This document shows positions 1 to 7,696 of a stretch of 64,000 nucleotides of DNA, piece by piece (within the stretch, counting starts at the first letter, position 1; every line of letters starts with the position of its first letter). The position numbers and the translations under genes were made by a program. Source of the DNA: Maribacter sp. 4G9 (GTDB taxonomy: Bacteria; Bacteroidota; Bacteroidia; Flavobacteriales; Flavobacteriaceae); assembly GCF_002742265.1 (NCBI RefSeq), contig NZ_MDGL01000156.1, forward strand, positions 1 through 64,000, read 5' to 3'. The notes under the pieces were generated by a model. The model saw only the letters and a list, made by a program, of their open reading frames with translations, was not told the DNA's origin and ran no database searches.

Positions 1-176
1 TACTTGACCAAAAGTCCCTCAAGTTCAACAACACGGTCGGCCAAACGACGGTTCGCACGCTCAAGATTCTCCAAACGAACCAATAACTCCGATATGAACT
101 TATCCTTTTCGATAACCGAAAGATCCGATAATCTTTCGTAGGATCCAAATGAATTGACAACTTTATCAGCACTGAT
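1..176 (-). pseudogene. transposase-like N-terminal fragment (partial, no start codon)
   Basis: An open frame enters from the left edge of the window on the minus strand and runs back to about 176, where an in-frame stop (180-182) precedes it and no ATG, GTG or TTG is placed where a normal start would be. The readable peptide is rich in Leu, Glu and Arg with heptad spacing (ISELLVRLENLERANRRL), as in the N-terminal coiled coil of IS66-type transposases. The family assignment is a guess from this coiled-coil character; the rest of the protein lies outside the window. It abuts a beta-propeller gene that lacks its 5' end, so the two look like remnants joined by insertion or deletion. Confidence 0.35.
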
Positions 177-1066
177 TAGTTACTCCTTTAAAAGATGAAA
201 GCGCATTTCTTCCATATTTTTCAGCGGATGGAAAATCCATATTATTTGCAAAAAGTAGCTCTAAAACAGATAATTATCTCACCAATATTTGGGTTATAAC
301 TAAGAAAAATGATCACTGGGATAATCCAAAAAAAATAGAGGCCCCCATTAGTTCAATAGCCAGGGAATCTACGGCTTCAATGACATCTGACGGCACAATT
401 TATTTTTCGTCCAACCGAAACGGAAATGGATTGGCCGATTTATATTTTTCAAAACTGGATAACGGAGAGTATTTAAATGCTGAACGTATTGATTCTGTTT
501 GCACTGAGCGAGATGAAGAGAGTATTTTTATTTCCCCTGATGAGAGTTATATGGTTTTTAGCAGGTATGTGGCAGATGACAACCCTCCAGATCTTTTTAT
601 TAGTTATAGAGGTTCCAATAGAAATTGGACTGAACCAAAATCATTAAACACAACGATTAACACTGTCGATTGGGAGAGAAGGCCATTTGTAAGTGTCGAC
701 AACAAATTTTTATTTTTTACTCGCTTAGAAACCGATGGATTCAATTTAATTGAATCGGATATTTATTGGGTAAGTACTTCAAAAGTATTTAAGCCTTTTG
801 TTTATAATCCGCTTTCTGATATAACATTGCAGGTTGGCGAGCAACTTGAATTACAAATTCCCTTAGATTATTTTAAAGACATAGATGACAAAGAATTAAC
901 CTTAAGTATTAATCAAAATGAATTAGAATGGTTGGAATTTGATAGTGAAAGCATGAAGTTATCAGGTTTGCCAAATCAGGAGGGGGATTTCGAATTGATT
1001 TTTACGGCGGAAGATGAATTCTCGAATATGACCGAGGATAAGGTAAAAATAAAAGTAAAAAATTAA
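176..1066 (+). pseudogene. PD40/WD40-like beta-propeller protein, 5'-truncated
   Basis: The frame is open from 176 although the first ATG is only at 380. The peptide encoded before that ATG is clearly propeller sequence (PYFSADGKSILFAKSS, then a second blade ending SMTSDGTIYFSSNRNGNG), so the protein has been cut rather than merely mis-started. Several PD40 blades of the 'S.DG..lyFsSnR.G' type are followed by a C-terminal domain of about 80 residues (from PLSDITLQVGEQLELQIPL to the end) that resembles a cadherin/Ig-like CADG domain. Proteins of this type are usually exported and bind periplasmic or surface ligands. No signal peptide remains, so the product is probably non-functional. The junction with the transposase-like fragment is near 170-176. 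Confidence 0.6.
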
Positions 1067-1581
1067 GCACCGAGAGCAAGAATGAACGTTATGAAAAGTG
1101 GTTCCGTCTGCCTAAAGTCAAAATTGTCAGCAGTCTTATAAAACGAACGATTTTTGGGACAACAATCATGATGATTAACCGAACATCACACTCCGGAAGT
1201 TTGCGCCTATTTGAAGATATTTAAGGAATCGAACCTGCTTTTTTTGGAAGTAGTTACCTATTCGGTGAGCATAAATTTTTAGGATAGCTGAACAGCCCAT
1301 TTTTATAGCGGTTTGAAAGGTTAGTTCTGGACCCTCCGGCTCCACTCCAAAAGCCACCTGTTGGGTGGCTTTTTTTGTTACGCCGTCGGGCTTCTTAGGC
1401 CAGCGCGGCAAGCTCGCTCCTTCACTAAAGTCAAAATTTCAAAATAAAATAGGAAAACCAGCGTCTAGCGTATTAGCTTTTCATTTACAGGACGGAAGGC
1501 ACTAAGGAACACCACAGATAAACGCTCAAAATCAAAACATCAGGCAATTCAAAATATACAAACAGGAAGGATCCTAATTCA
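1067..1581. other. gene-free stretch with degenerate repeat-like sequence
   Basis: No convincing coding sequence is visible. A minus-strand open frame at 1175-1411 has no recognisable domain and spans the terminator hairpin, so it was not called. The stretch 1321-1345 resembles the 3' end of a Ser-type tRNA but lacks a matching acceptor stem, D arm and anticodon arm. It is most likely decayed mobile or tRNA-adjacent sequence. Confidence 0.4.
1350..1376 (+). terminator. rho-independent terminator hairpin
   Basis: A 9-bp perfect stem (AAAGCCACC / GGTGGCTTT) with a 5-base loop is followed by a T run on the plus strand. A shorter A run on the left could allow weaker use on the minus strand. A near-identical stem occurs at 7099-7123. 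Confidence 0.7.
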
Positions 1582-2505
1582 TTAAAAATCCTTGATCCAA
1601 TTAAATTTTTCATTTATGATTTCCTCTTTTTTCTCGGTTAAATAGTCCAAGAAGGCGACTGCTGCCGGTGAAAGGTTTTTAGATTTTAACCAAATTAGGT
1701 TCCAAGTGGTAATAATTGGCAGCCCTTTAACGGGTATGATTCTCAGTTCGTTGTTCCTAAGCGAGTTTTTAATGCCTATCAAAGGCATGATGGAACATCC
1801 TAGCCCCGCAATAACGGCCTGCTTTACCGCCTCATTGGAGGTCAGCTCCAGTTTTTTAGTGACGGAATATCGGTTTTCAGTTATAAACCCTTCCATGGCA
1901 TTACGAGTAGCGGAGCCCGGTTCCCTGTATATGAGGGGTAATTTTTCAAAAAGATATTGCTTGGTATGACTTTTAGGCAATTCCCTTTGATAATCGCTCA
2001 CATAAAACAGCTTGTTTGGCATTAACGCCACCGACGAAACTTTGAGCTTATCAGGCAAGACGGAAACCAACGCAAAATCGACCTCGTTCCTTTCCAAACT
2101 TCGCACTACCTTTGTTTTATTGGTAACGTCCATAATCAAGTCCACACCTGGGTTTTCCTTCATAAAATCCGACATAAAAAAGGGCATCACATATTTTCCC
2201 GTAGAAACAACCGATATTTTTAATCGACCGGAAAGTCTTCCTTGAAATGCCATAGTCCTGTAATTGATCTCTTGAACCTGATTCAAGATTTTCTCTGCCG
2301 CCTGGGCTATTTCATTCCCAAAATCCGTCACAAAAAGCCTTCTTCCCACAACTTCCGTCAAGGGAATTGGAAACTGGTCTTGAAAATTTTTCAGCTGTAT
2401 CGATACCGCAGGCTGGGTTAAATGTAACTCTTCGGAAGCCTTCGTAATACTTTGTAATTCAGCTATCTTAAGAAAGATATGAAGTTGGTGCAATGTATAA
2501 TTCAT
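1582..2505 (-). CDS. LysR-family transcriptional regulator (CbbR-like position)
   Basis: A 307-residue LysR-type regulator. The N-terminal winged helix-turn-helix (about residues 1-60, NYTLHQLHIFLKIAELQSIT, then LTQPAVSIQLKNFQ) is followed by a type-2 periplasmic-binding-like effector domain (about 90-295). It is divergent from the four-gene dab operon and separated from it by about 90 bases. LysR regulators of the CbbR/CmpR type control CO2-fixation and inorganic-carbon uptake genes in autotrophs, and dab operons elsewhere are often next to a LysR gene, so control of this operon is a reasonable inference. The effector is unknown. The family call is certain; the target is inferred from position and from a T-N11-A dyad in the shared intergenic region. 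Confidence 0.93.
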   Translation of the reverse strand: MNYTLHQLHIFLKIAELQSITKASEELHLTQPAVSIQLKNFQDQFPIPLTEVVGRRLFVTDFGNEIAQAAEKILNQVQEINYRTMAFQGRLSGRLKISVVSTGKYVMPFFMSDFMKENPGVDLIMDVTNKTKVVRSLERNEVDFALVSVLPDKLKVSSVALMPNKLFYVSDYQRELPKSHTKQYLFEKLPLIYREPGSATRNAMEGFITENRYSVTKKLELTSNEAVKQAVIAGLGCSIMPLIGIKNSLRNNELRIIPVKGLPIITTWNLIWLKSKNLSPAAVAFLDYLTEKKEEIINEKFNWIKDF

Positions 2506-2519
2506 AAAATTAATTAATG

Positions 2520-2571
2520 TTTATCATTATAAATATAAATAATATTTAATAATAATTATACTTCATCTTTG
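2520..2571 (+). promoter_or_regulatory. candidate LysR box and promoter of the dab operon
   Basis: The very AT-rich gap between the LysR gene and the dab operon contains TAAATAATATTTA at 2536-2548. This is a perfect inverted repeat with the T-N11-A spacing typical of LysR boxes. A second dyad, TTTATCATTATAAA, lies at 2520-2533. CATCTTTG at 2564-2571 is one mismatch from the Bacteroidota -7 box TAnnTTTG. Transcription would start near 2578, which favours translation of the first gene from ATG 2599. Assignment to this regulator is inference; dyads are common in AT-rich DNA. Confidence 0.45.
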
Positions 2572-2598
2572 CACTGAAAAATGTTAAAATTCAAAATC

Positions 2599-2907
2599 AT
2601 GGAAACTAAAGAATTACCAAAAGTCAAAAAACAACTAAAGACGATCCAACTAGTGGATGGAACTTTTACGCCTAGCGAGGCATCCGATGTCATTACGGCC
2701 TTGATAGATGAAAAAATCAATTTTCATAAAATCCAAAGATTACAGGTTTGGGAAGGAAACCATAAATGTAATACACACGGATTGGATGACAGAATTCAGC
2801 AATTAATAAAGGAAAAACAGTTGGCAAAGGAAATCATCAACGAAGCACGTGCCAAAGGCACCAACATTTCTATCAACGGTACTCTCAGTTTAAAGTTTGT
2901 CGACTAA
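2599..2907 (+). CDS. small protein of unknown function, first gene of dab operon
   Basis: A soluble protein of 102 residues from ATG 2599 (METKELPKVKKQLKTI...). An in-frame ATG at 2581 would add six residues but lies almost on the predicted transcription start. I recognise no domain. The sequence is charged and predicted to be mostly alpha/beta, with a central WEGNHKCNTHGLD segment holding one Cys and two His that could bind metal, and a helix (LIKEKQLAKEIINEARAKG) before a C-terminal strand. It has no signal peptide or membrane segment. It precedes a small membrane protein, dabB and dabA on the same strand with short gaps, so it is probably co-transcribed and may be a regulator or accessory subunit of inorganic-carbon uptake. 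Function unknown. Confidence 0.75.
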   Translation: METKELPKVKKQLKTIQLVDGTFTPSEASDVITALIDEKINFHKIQRLQVWEGNHKCNTHGLDDRIQQLIKEKQLAKEIINEARAKGTNISINGTLSLKFVD

Positions 2908-2974
2908 GTCTAAAGTTCATTCGAATTTTAAAGACCGCTACTTTCCAATTTTTCATTAACTCTAAAATCAAATC

Positions 2975-3184
2975 ATGCAAATAAATAAAAAAACAGTCCT
3001 CCCTTTGCTCGGTGTTCTCGCCATGATTTTACTCATTGGACTTTCCTATTTCAACCAATTTATTTTTATGGAACAATTACTTCTTTGTGCATTCATTTTT
3101 GGGTTATCGGCCCTTGTTCACATATTGGGTGGTATGAAGAATATTGGGCAAGAAGAGGAAAGAGCCAAAGAAGGAATAAAATAA
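2975..3184 (+). CDS. small two-helix membrane protein in dab operon
   Basis: A 69-residue protein with two predicted transmembrane helices (about residues 9-27 and 31-52, TVLPLLGVLAMILLIGLSYF and MEQLLLCAFIFGLSALVHIL) and a short charged cytoplasmic tail (QEEERAKEGIK). The stop is seven bases before the dabB start, indicating translation from one message. I know no named family. By position it may be a small accessory subunit of the DabB membrane module, as small subunits often accompany NuoL/MrpA-like proteins. This role is inference only. Confidence 0.75.
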   Translation: MQINKKTVLPLLGVLAMILLIGLSYFNQFIFMEQLLLCAFIFGLSALVHILGGMKNIGQEEERAKEGIK

Positions 3185-3191
3185 CAGTTAG

Positions 3192-4652
3192 ATGACACCA
3201 CAGCAAACCACCTTCACAAATACATCAAACGAGCATACTGGCAAAACCTGGCTTACGGATATATTCCCTGTTTTATTTTGGGTCATTTTCTTTGCCAACC
3301 TAATTTTTTCCTTGGTTCACTTTCCAATTATTCCAGAATGGCAGTGGGGAGAACTGTTTAGAATTAATGGTTTCACCTTGCTTCTTATAGTGACCGTATC
3401 TTTTTTCAGCGCCATCATTGCCACCTACGCCAAATTCTATTTTAAAGAACGCGGACAGAGGTTTAAATTTATGTTACTATGCCTAGCGTTCACGCTCTCT
3501 GTACAGTTCTTTATTGTTTCCAAGCATATCCTGCTGTTACTATTAGGCTGGTCGCTTATGGGTCTGGTCATGTCCAGACTTATTGGATTTCATACGGAAT
3601 GGAACGAGGCCAAGGAAGCCAAAAGACTGGCAAGAAATTACTTTTTAATAGGTAGTTTTCTTTTGGGGGTAGGCCTATTGCTACCCGCCGCCTATAACAA
3701 TAGTATGACCTTGGATGCTTGGACGGATGCCATTGGACAAACTCCAAAATACATCCTATTGCTTTCGGCTTTCTGTATTATTGTTGCCGTTTTGATCCAG
3801 TCTGCCATCTTCCCTTTTCACAAATGGTTACTATCGTCCATGACGGCCCCTACTCCTGCATCTGCCCTCATGCATGCAGGTTTTGTGAACGGGTCTGGAA
3901 TAATTCTAACCTTGTTGGCGCCCATTATTGTTGCATCCAACACCTTGGATATACTGCTCATCATTGGCGGGCTTACGGCCATCGTAGCTCAGTTTACAAA
4001 ACTTATCCAAGTCAACGTGAAACAACGTTTGGCATGTTCCACTATTGCGCAGATGGGTTTTATGATCATGCAATGCGGCCTTGGTTTTTTCAATGCTGCC
4101 ATTACCCATCTTATCCTACATGGGTTTTACAAAGCATCCCTTTTTCTCTCCAGCGGGGAAGAGGTTGAAAAACTTCATCCAAAATCCCCGCCATCCATAC
4201 GAATAAAATGGTACCAAGGGCTGATCGTTTTAATATTCAGCTTACTGGGCGCTTACCTTTTTGCCCTACTCACCGGAAAAGGATTGACTTGGGACAGTGG
4301 CATATTCCTTACGCTGATAGCGGCCATCACAGTGGGACAAATGACCTACAATCTCGTAAAGCTTAATCCACTCAAAGGATGGCAGAAAATGGTATTGTCC
4401 CCGGTACTTTTTATTTCAGGAATCGCGGTCTATGCCCTTGTCTATAAATTGGTGACCACCTTTATGACCGGGATGGAAATCATTGCCATACCAACCCAAA
4501 TCACACCTTTTCAAATTGTATTTGGTATTGTGTTCCTAGTGGGGTTCTTTATCATGAAACTTGGAAGCTATAGAAAGATTCCTTGGCTTTATGTAAAACT
4601 TCTGGACTTGTCACAACCCTCCAAAAAAACCTTTTTAAATTTTAAAAACTGA
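3192..4652 (+). CDS. dabB: DabB, NuoL/MrpA-like membrane subunit of the DAB inorganic-carbon transporter
   Basis: A 486-residue polytopic protein of the proton-conducting membrane transport family (NuoL/M/N, MrpA/D). The core shows the family signature around FPFHKWLLSSMTAPTPASAL and MHAGFVNGSGIILT, with further conserved sequence at VKQRLACSTIAQMGFM and HLILHGFYKASLFLSSG. About 12-14 transmembrane helices are predicted. It is followed four bases later by a DUF2309 gene. In characterised DAB/DAC systems the NuoL-like DabB couples a cation gradient to CO2 hydration by DabA, accumulating bicarbonate in the cytoplasm. A NuoL-like protein paired directly with DUF2309, with no other complex I genes, is diagnostic for DabB rather than respiratory complex I. 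Confidence 0.9.
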   Translation: MTPQQTTFTNTSNEHTGKTWLTDIFPVLFWVIFFANLIFSLVHFPIIPEWQWGELFRINGFTLLLIVTVSFFSAIIATYAKFYFKERGQRFKFMLLCLAFTLSVQFFIVSKHILLLLLGWSLMGLVMSRLIGFHTEWNEAKEAKRLARNYFLIGSFLLGVGLLLPAAYNNSMTLDAWTDAIGQTPKYILLLSAFCIIVAVLIQSAIFPFHKWLLSSMTAPTPASALMHAGFVNGSGIILTLLAPIIVASNTLDILLIIGGLTAIVAQFTKLIQVNVKQRLACSTIAQMGFMIMQCGLGFFNAAITHLILHGFYKASLFLSSGEEVEKLHPKSPPSIRIKWYQGLIVLIFSLLGAYLFALLTGKGLTWDSGIFLTLIAAITVGQMTYNLVKLNPLKGWQKMVLSPVLFISGIAVYALVYKLVTTFMTGMEIIAIPTQITPFQIVFGIVFLVGFFIMKLGSYRKIPWLYVKLLDLSQPSKKTFLNFKN

Positions 4653-4656
4653 CACC

Positions 4657-7032
4657 ATGAATCAATTGGACATCGATATACTAGTAGATAAGGCCACGGA
4701 ATACGTAGGAAACACATGGCCTCTCTATTCGTTTGTGACCTCCAATCCCCTAAGTGGTTTCGAAGGCCGACATTTTTTACAGGCAACCCAAGAAGCCGGG
4801 GACCTCTTAAGGGCGCAAATGTTCCCTAAGGCTGCGGTTTACAAAAAAGCCTTGGATAGCGGAGCTATAGCTATTTCCGAAATAAAGGATATGTTAAGGG
4901 AGAAAGGGTATTCCCATTCTCCTGAGTATTCTTTGGAGCTAATGACAAAAAAGAACCCTAAGGGAACGGAGTATAAGGAAAATGCGTTGGACCGCTACAT
5001 GGTAAAGTGGCTTTCCTCCTTTATGGACGAAGGTTTGGCGGAATGGGAAATGCCCTATAAGCAGGAAGGATTTTATCAAGCTTGGAGAAAATTGGCACCG
5101 TACGATGATAGTTTAGGTATTGTACGTTTGACCATGATTCCAAAAACCAGTGATGATGCCCTAAAAATGTTGTTGGATGGATTGCCCGAAGAAGTGATCC
5201 TGAAAGCCTTTTCCCAACATCTAGCGGCCTTGCCGGGATGGACCGGTTACATAAAACACAGAGCGAACAATCTCAAGGCTTGGCAACAGGAGGCCCCAAT
5301 CGACCTTAAGGACTATTTGGCCGTACGACTTTGGGCGAATAAAAAGTTGGGATTCGGACTTGTACATAAGGATATATCGGACAATACGAAAGACCAAACC
5401 AATGAACTCCACTATATATGGCTGATGGCTTGGGAAAGAAGTTGGCAAAAAGAATTGTTACAGACCCTAAAAAAGTCGGATATCGGCGTTTCAAAAAGCG
5501 AAGATTCAATACCCGATGCACAGATGGTTTTCTGTATAGATACTAGGTCAGAACTCATCCGCAGGCATGTGGAATTACAGGGCAACTATGAAACTTTTGG
5601 GTATGCGGGTTTCTTTGGTATAGCCATGGATTACGAAAACCCAAAGAACGGATTGTCACAAAAAGCCTGTCCGCCCATTTTGGAATCCTGTTATCTGGTT
5701 TCGGAAAATACCAAAGAAGACAAGGAAGCTTCCAAAAATCATCTGGACCACAAAAATGAGGTACGTTCCTCTTGGAACTATTTTCTAAAGCGGATGAAGA
5801 ATATGTTGCCTTCCACCTTTGGGTTTGTGGAAGGTTCAGGATTTCTTTACGGACTTAACCTTACGGCACGGACACTATTTTCCAAAACGATTTACGGTTG
5901 GAACAATAAGAATAGGAATGTATATGAAGCGCTTTGTACTCCAGACATACATAATTCGGACTACAAAGAGTCTAAAAACGTTTCTATCCCCCTGACCGAA
6001 AAAGTAGCTATCGTTAAATCGGCATTCGACCTAATGGGCTGGAAAGACTTTGCTCCTCTTGTGGTCTTCGCGGGCCATGGAAGCCATTCTGCCAACAACC
6101 CCTTTGGTTCCAGTCTGGACTGTGGTGCCTGCGCGGCAACCCCGGGAAGGCACAATGCACGGATGTTGGCAAAACTTGCCAATGATATGGAGGTCAGGGA
6201 AGTACTGTCCAAACAGCACGGCGTAAATATTCCCGAATCGACCTATTTTATGGGAGCCGAACACAATACCACGACTGATGAGATCGTGCTTTTTGATGCC
6301 GATGAACCTCGATCGCACCATCAAGCCTTGGAAAATCTCAAGATAAACCTGAAAAACGCCCAGATTTCTGCAACGCAGGAAAGATTGGGACGAACCAAAA
6401 ACAGTGTCTCCCAAGCTCAATTGAATGCAAGCAATTGGGGGGAAACAAGACCGGAATGGGGACTTGCCAAAAACGCCAGTTTCGTCATTGGCCCAAGAAA
6501 ATTGACGCAAAACCACAATCTGGACGGGCGATGCTTTCTCCACTCCTACGAGTGGCAAACCGATCCTGAAGGAAAGGCTCTAGAAGCCATCATGCAAGGG
6601 CCCATGGTCGTCACCCAATGGATAAACAACCATTATTACTTCTCCACCGTGGATAATGACGCTTTTGGTGCAGGAACAAAGACCTCTCATAACATCACTG
6701 GAAAATTTGGCGTGGTACAGGGCAATGGGGGCGACCTAAAACGTGGGTTGCCTTGGGAATCCCTTTATGATGAAAAGGATACCCCGTATCACCCACCATT
6801 AAGGCTGACCGTAGTGATCAATGCCCCACTTAAAAGAGTGAACAAGATATTGGATAAAAACGAATCGTTAAAATCCTTGATTGCCAATGAATGGCTTCAC
6901 CTTATCATCATGGATCCCGAAAAAAATGATGAGTTACTCTGGAAACCAAATCAATTGATTTGGGTCAAGAAAAAGAAAAATGGGGCAAATGCATCCTTAC
7001 AGTACAGCAAGTATGAAGAACTAAGTGTTTAA
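4657..7032 (+). CDS. dabA: DabA, DUF2309 beta-carbonic-anhydrase-like subunit of the DAB transporter
   Basis: A 791-residue DUF2309 protein, near the usual family length. Putative zinc and catalytic residues are all present: C293 and D295 in MVFCIDTRSELIRRH, H474 in VVFAGHGSHSANNP and C489 in SSLDCGACAATPGRH. The 15-residue H-to-C spacing matches that of characterised DabA. The C-terminal region (QGNGGDLKRGLPWESLY, HPPLRLTVVINAP) is also typical. DabA is thought to hydrate CO2 vectorially to bicarbonate at the cytoplasmic face, driven by ion flow through DabB. The start ATG is four bases after dabB. The operon ends at a hairpin at 7099. In a presumed heterotroph the bicarbonate would feed carboxylases rather than Rubisco, which is an inference. 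Confidence 0.92.
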   Translation: MNQLDIDILVDKATEYVGNTWPLYSFVTSNPLSGFEGRHFLQATQEAGDLLRAQMFPKAAVYKKALDSGAIAISEIKDMLREKGYSHSPEYSLELMTKKNPKGTEYKENALDRYMVKWLSSFMDEGLAEWEMPYKQEGFYQAWRKLAPYDDSLGIVRLTMIPKTSDDALKMLLDGLPEEVILKAFSQHLAALPGWTGYIKHRANNLKAWQQEAPIDLKDYLAVRLWANKKLGFGLVHKDISDNTKDQTNELHYIWLMAWERSWQKELLQTLKKSDIGVSKSEDSIPDAQMVFCIDTRSELIRRHVELQGNYETFGYAGFFGIAMDYENPKNGLSQKACPPILESCYLVSENTKEDKEASKNHLDHKNEVRSSWNYFLKRMKNMLPSTFGFVEGSGFLYGLNLTARTLFSKTIYGWNNKNRNVYEALCTPDIHNSDYKESKNVSIPLTEKVAIVKSAFDLMGWKDFAPLVVFAGHGSHSANNPFGSSLDCGACAATPGRHNARMLAKLANDMEVREVLSKQHGVNIPESTYFMGAEHNTTTDEIVLFDADEPRSHHQALENLKINLKNAQISATQERLGRTKNSVSQAQLNASNWGETRPEWGLAKNASFVIGPRKLTQNHNLDGRCFLHSYEWQTDPEGKALEAIMQGPMVVTQWINNHYYFSTVDNDAFGAGTKTSHNITGKFGVVQGNGGDLKRGLPWESLYDEKDTPYHPPLRLTVVINAPLKRVNKILDKNESLKSLIANEWLHLIIMDPEKNDELLWKPNQLIWVKKKKNGANASLQYSKYEELSV

Positions 7033-7098
7033 CCAATGGACCAGAATCTTTTGTTTTTGTATTAGCATTAAAAAATAAAAATCTGACTTCCACTAATT

Positions 7099-7123
7099 GA
7101 AAGCCACCTTAATGGTGGCTTTC
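7099..7123 (+). terminator. terminator after the dab operon
   Basis: A 10-bp perfect stem (GAAAGCCACC / GGTGGCTTTC) with loop TTAAT lies 67 bases after the dabA stop. The T run is short. The same GCCACC stem is used at 1350. Confidence 0.6.
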
Positions 7124-7168
7124 TGCTTCACCGTATTTTAGGAAGTCGTGCAAGCAAATATGTAAAAA

Positions 7169-7507
7169 ATGGTAGGATTAAGTATTAATGCTATCTTAGG
7201 TACAATCAAAAAAAAAATCAGAATGCCCTCGGAAAAATCCATTGCACGTACTCTAATCGAACTCCTGGAAGTCTTTTTTAATAGCTCCCGAAGCCTCAAT
7301 AGAACAAGGACCTGGCACCAACATGTGGTTCCTTACGAAGATGGTTGGGCCGTTCGCCGCGAAGGAAATAAGCGCATTACCAGCAAGCACCAAAAACAGC
7401 GTACGGCCTTGGAAAAAGCAAAAAGATTGGCACGGAAATATAATGCGGATGTCATCATTCACAGGGAGAACGGGGAAATCAGAGAAAGGATTAGTTTTAG
7501 CGATTAG
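7169..7507 (+). CDS. DUF2188 domain protein
   Basis: A 112-residue basic protein. The C-terminal half (about residues 49-110, from WHQHVVPYEDGWAVRREGNK to the end) matches the DUF2188 pattern: a beta-hairpin reading HVVP..dGWaVr.eg, then a helix of A/K/R residues (TALEKAKRLARKYNADVIIH) and a final strand with H..nG.i. The N-terminal 45 residues look unrelated and may include untranslated leader if a later start is used. The function of DUF2188 is not established. It stands alone between the dab terminator and a palindromic intergenic element. Confidence 0.75.
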   Translation: MVGLSINAILGTIKKKIRMPSEKSIARTLIELLEVFFNSSRSLNRTRTWHQHVVPYEDGWAVRREGNKRITSKHQKQRTALEKAKRLARKYNADVIIHRENGEIRERISFSD

Positions 7508-7565
7508 AAACAAGCGGATTTATTAGGAGAAAAATCCCCTAGATAAAAGCCACCTAAGTAAACTA

Positions 7566-7627
7566 CCTCGGGGAAAGCCCACGAGGCATTCGCAGGAAAC
7601 AAATTTTTAATTTCGAGGCAAGCCTCG
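7566..7627. repeat. pair of intergenic palindromes
   Basis: Two GC-rich hairpins lie in the gap between converging genes. CCTCGGGG...CCC.CGAGG occupies 7566-7586, and the near-perfect palindrome CGAGGCAAGCCTCG lies at 7614-7627. Neither has a T run. They look like a dispersed palindromic repeat, but no second copy was noticed in this window. Confidence 0.45.
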
Positions 7628-7696
7628 GAGTATTAAACCCTTTGACGGTGCCAATAAAAATTCTTAAACTATTTTAATAGTTGAGAAAACTGGGAT

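Noticed and set aside
1321-1345. tRNA-Ser-like 3' end (TTCTGGACCCTCCGGCTCCA)
   Set aside because: No matching acceptor 5' strand, D arm or anticodon arm upstream, and the T-arm does not pair. At most a decayed remnant.
1175-1411. 78-codon minus-strand frame
   Set aside because: Spans a terminator hairpin, has no domain and looks like the antisense of repeat-like sequence.
3192-4652. NuoL of respiratory complex I
   Set aside because: No other nuo genes are near and it is paired directly with DUF2309, which defines DabB.
6031-6558. 175-codon frame antisense to dabA
   Set aside because: Lies entirely within a strongly conserved gene on the other strand and shows no domain; a shadow frame.
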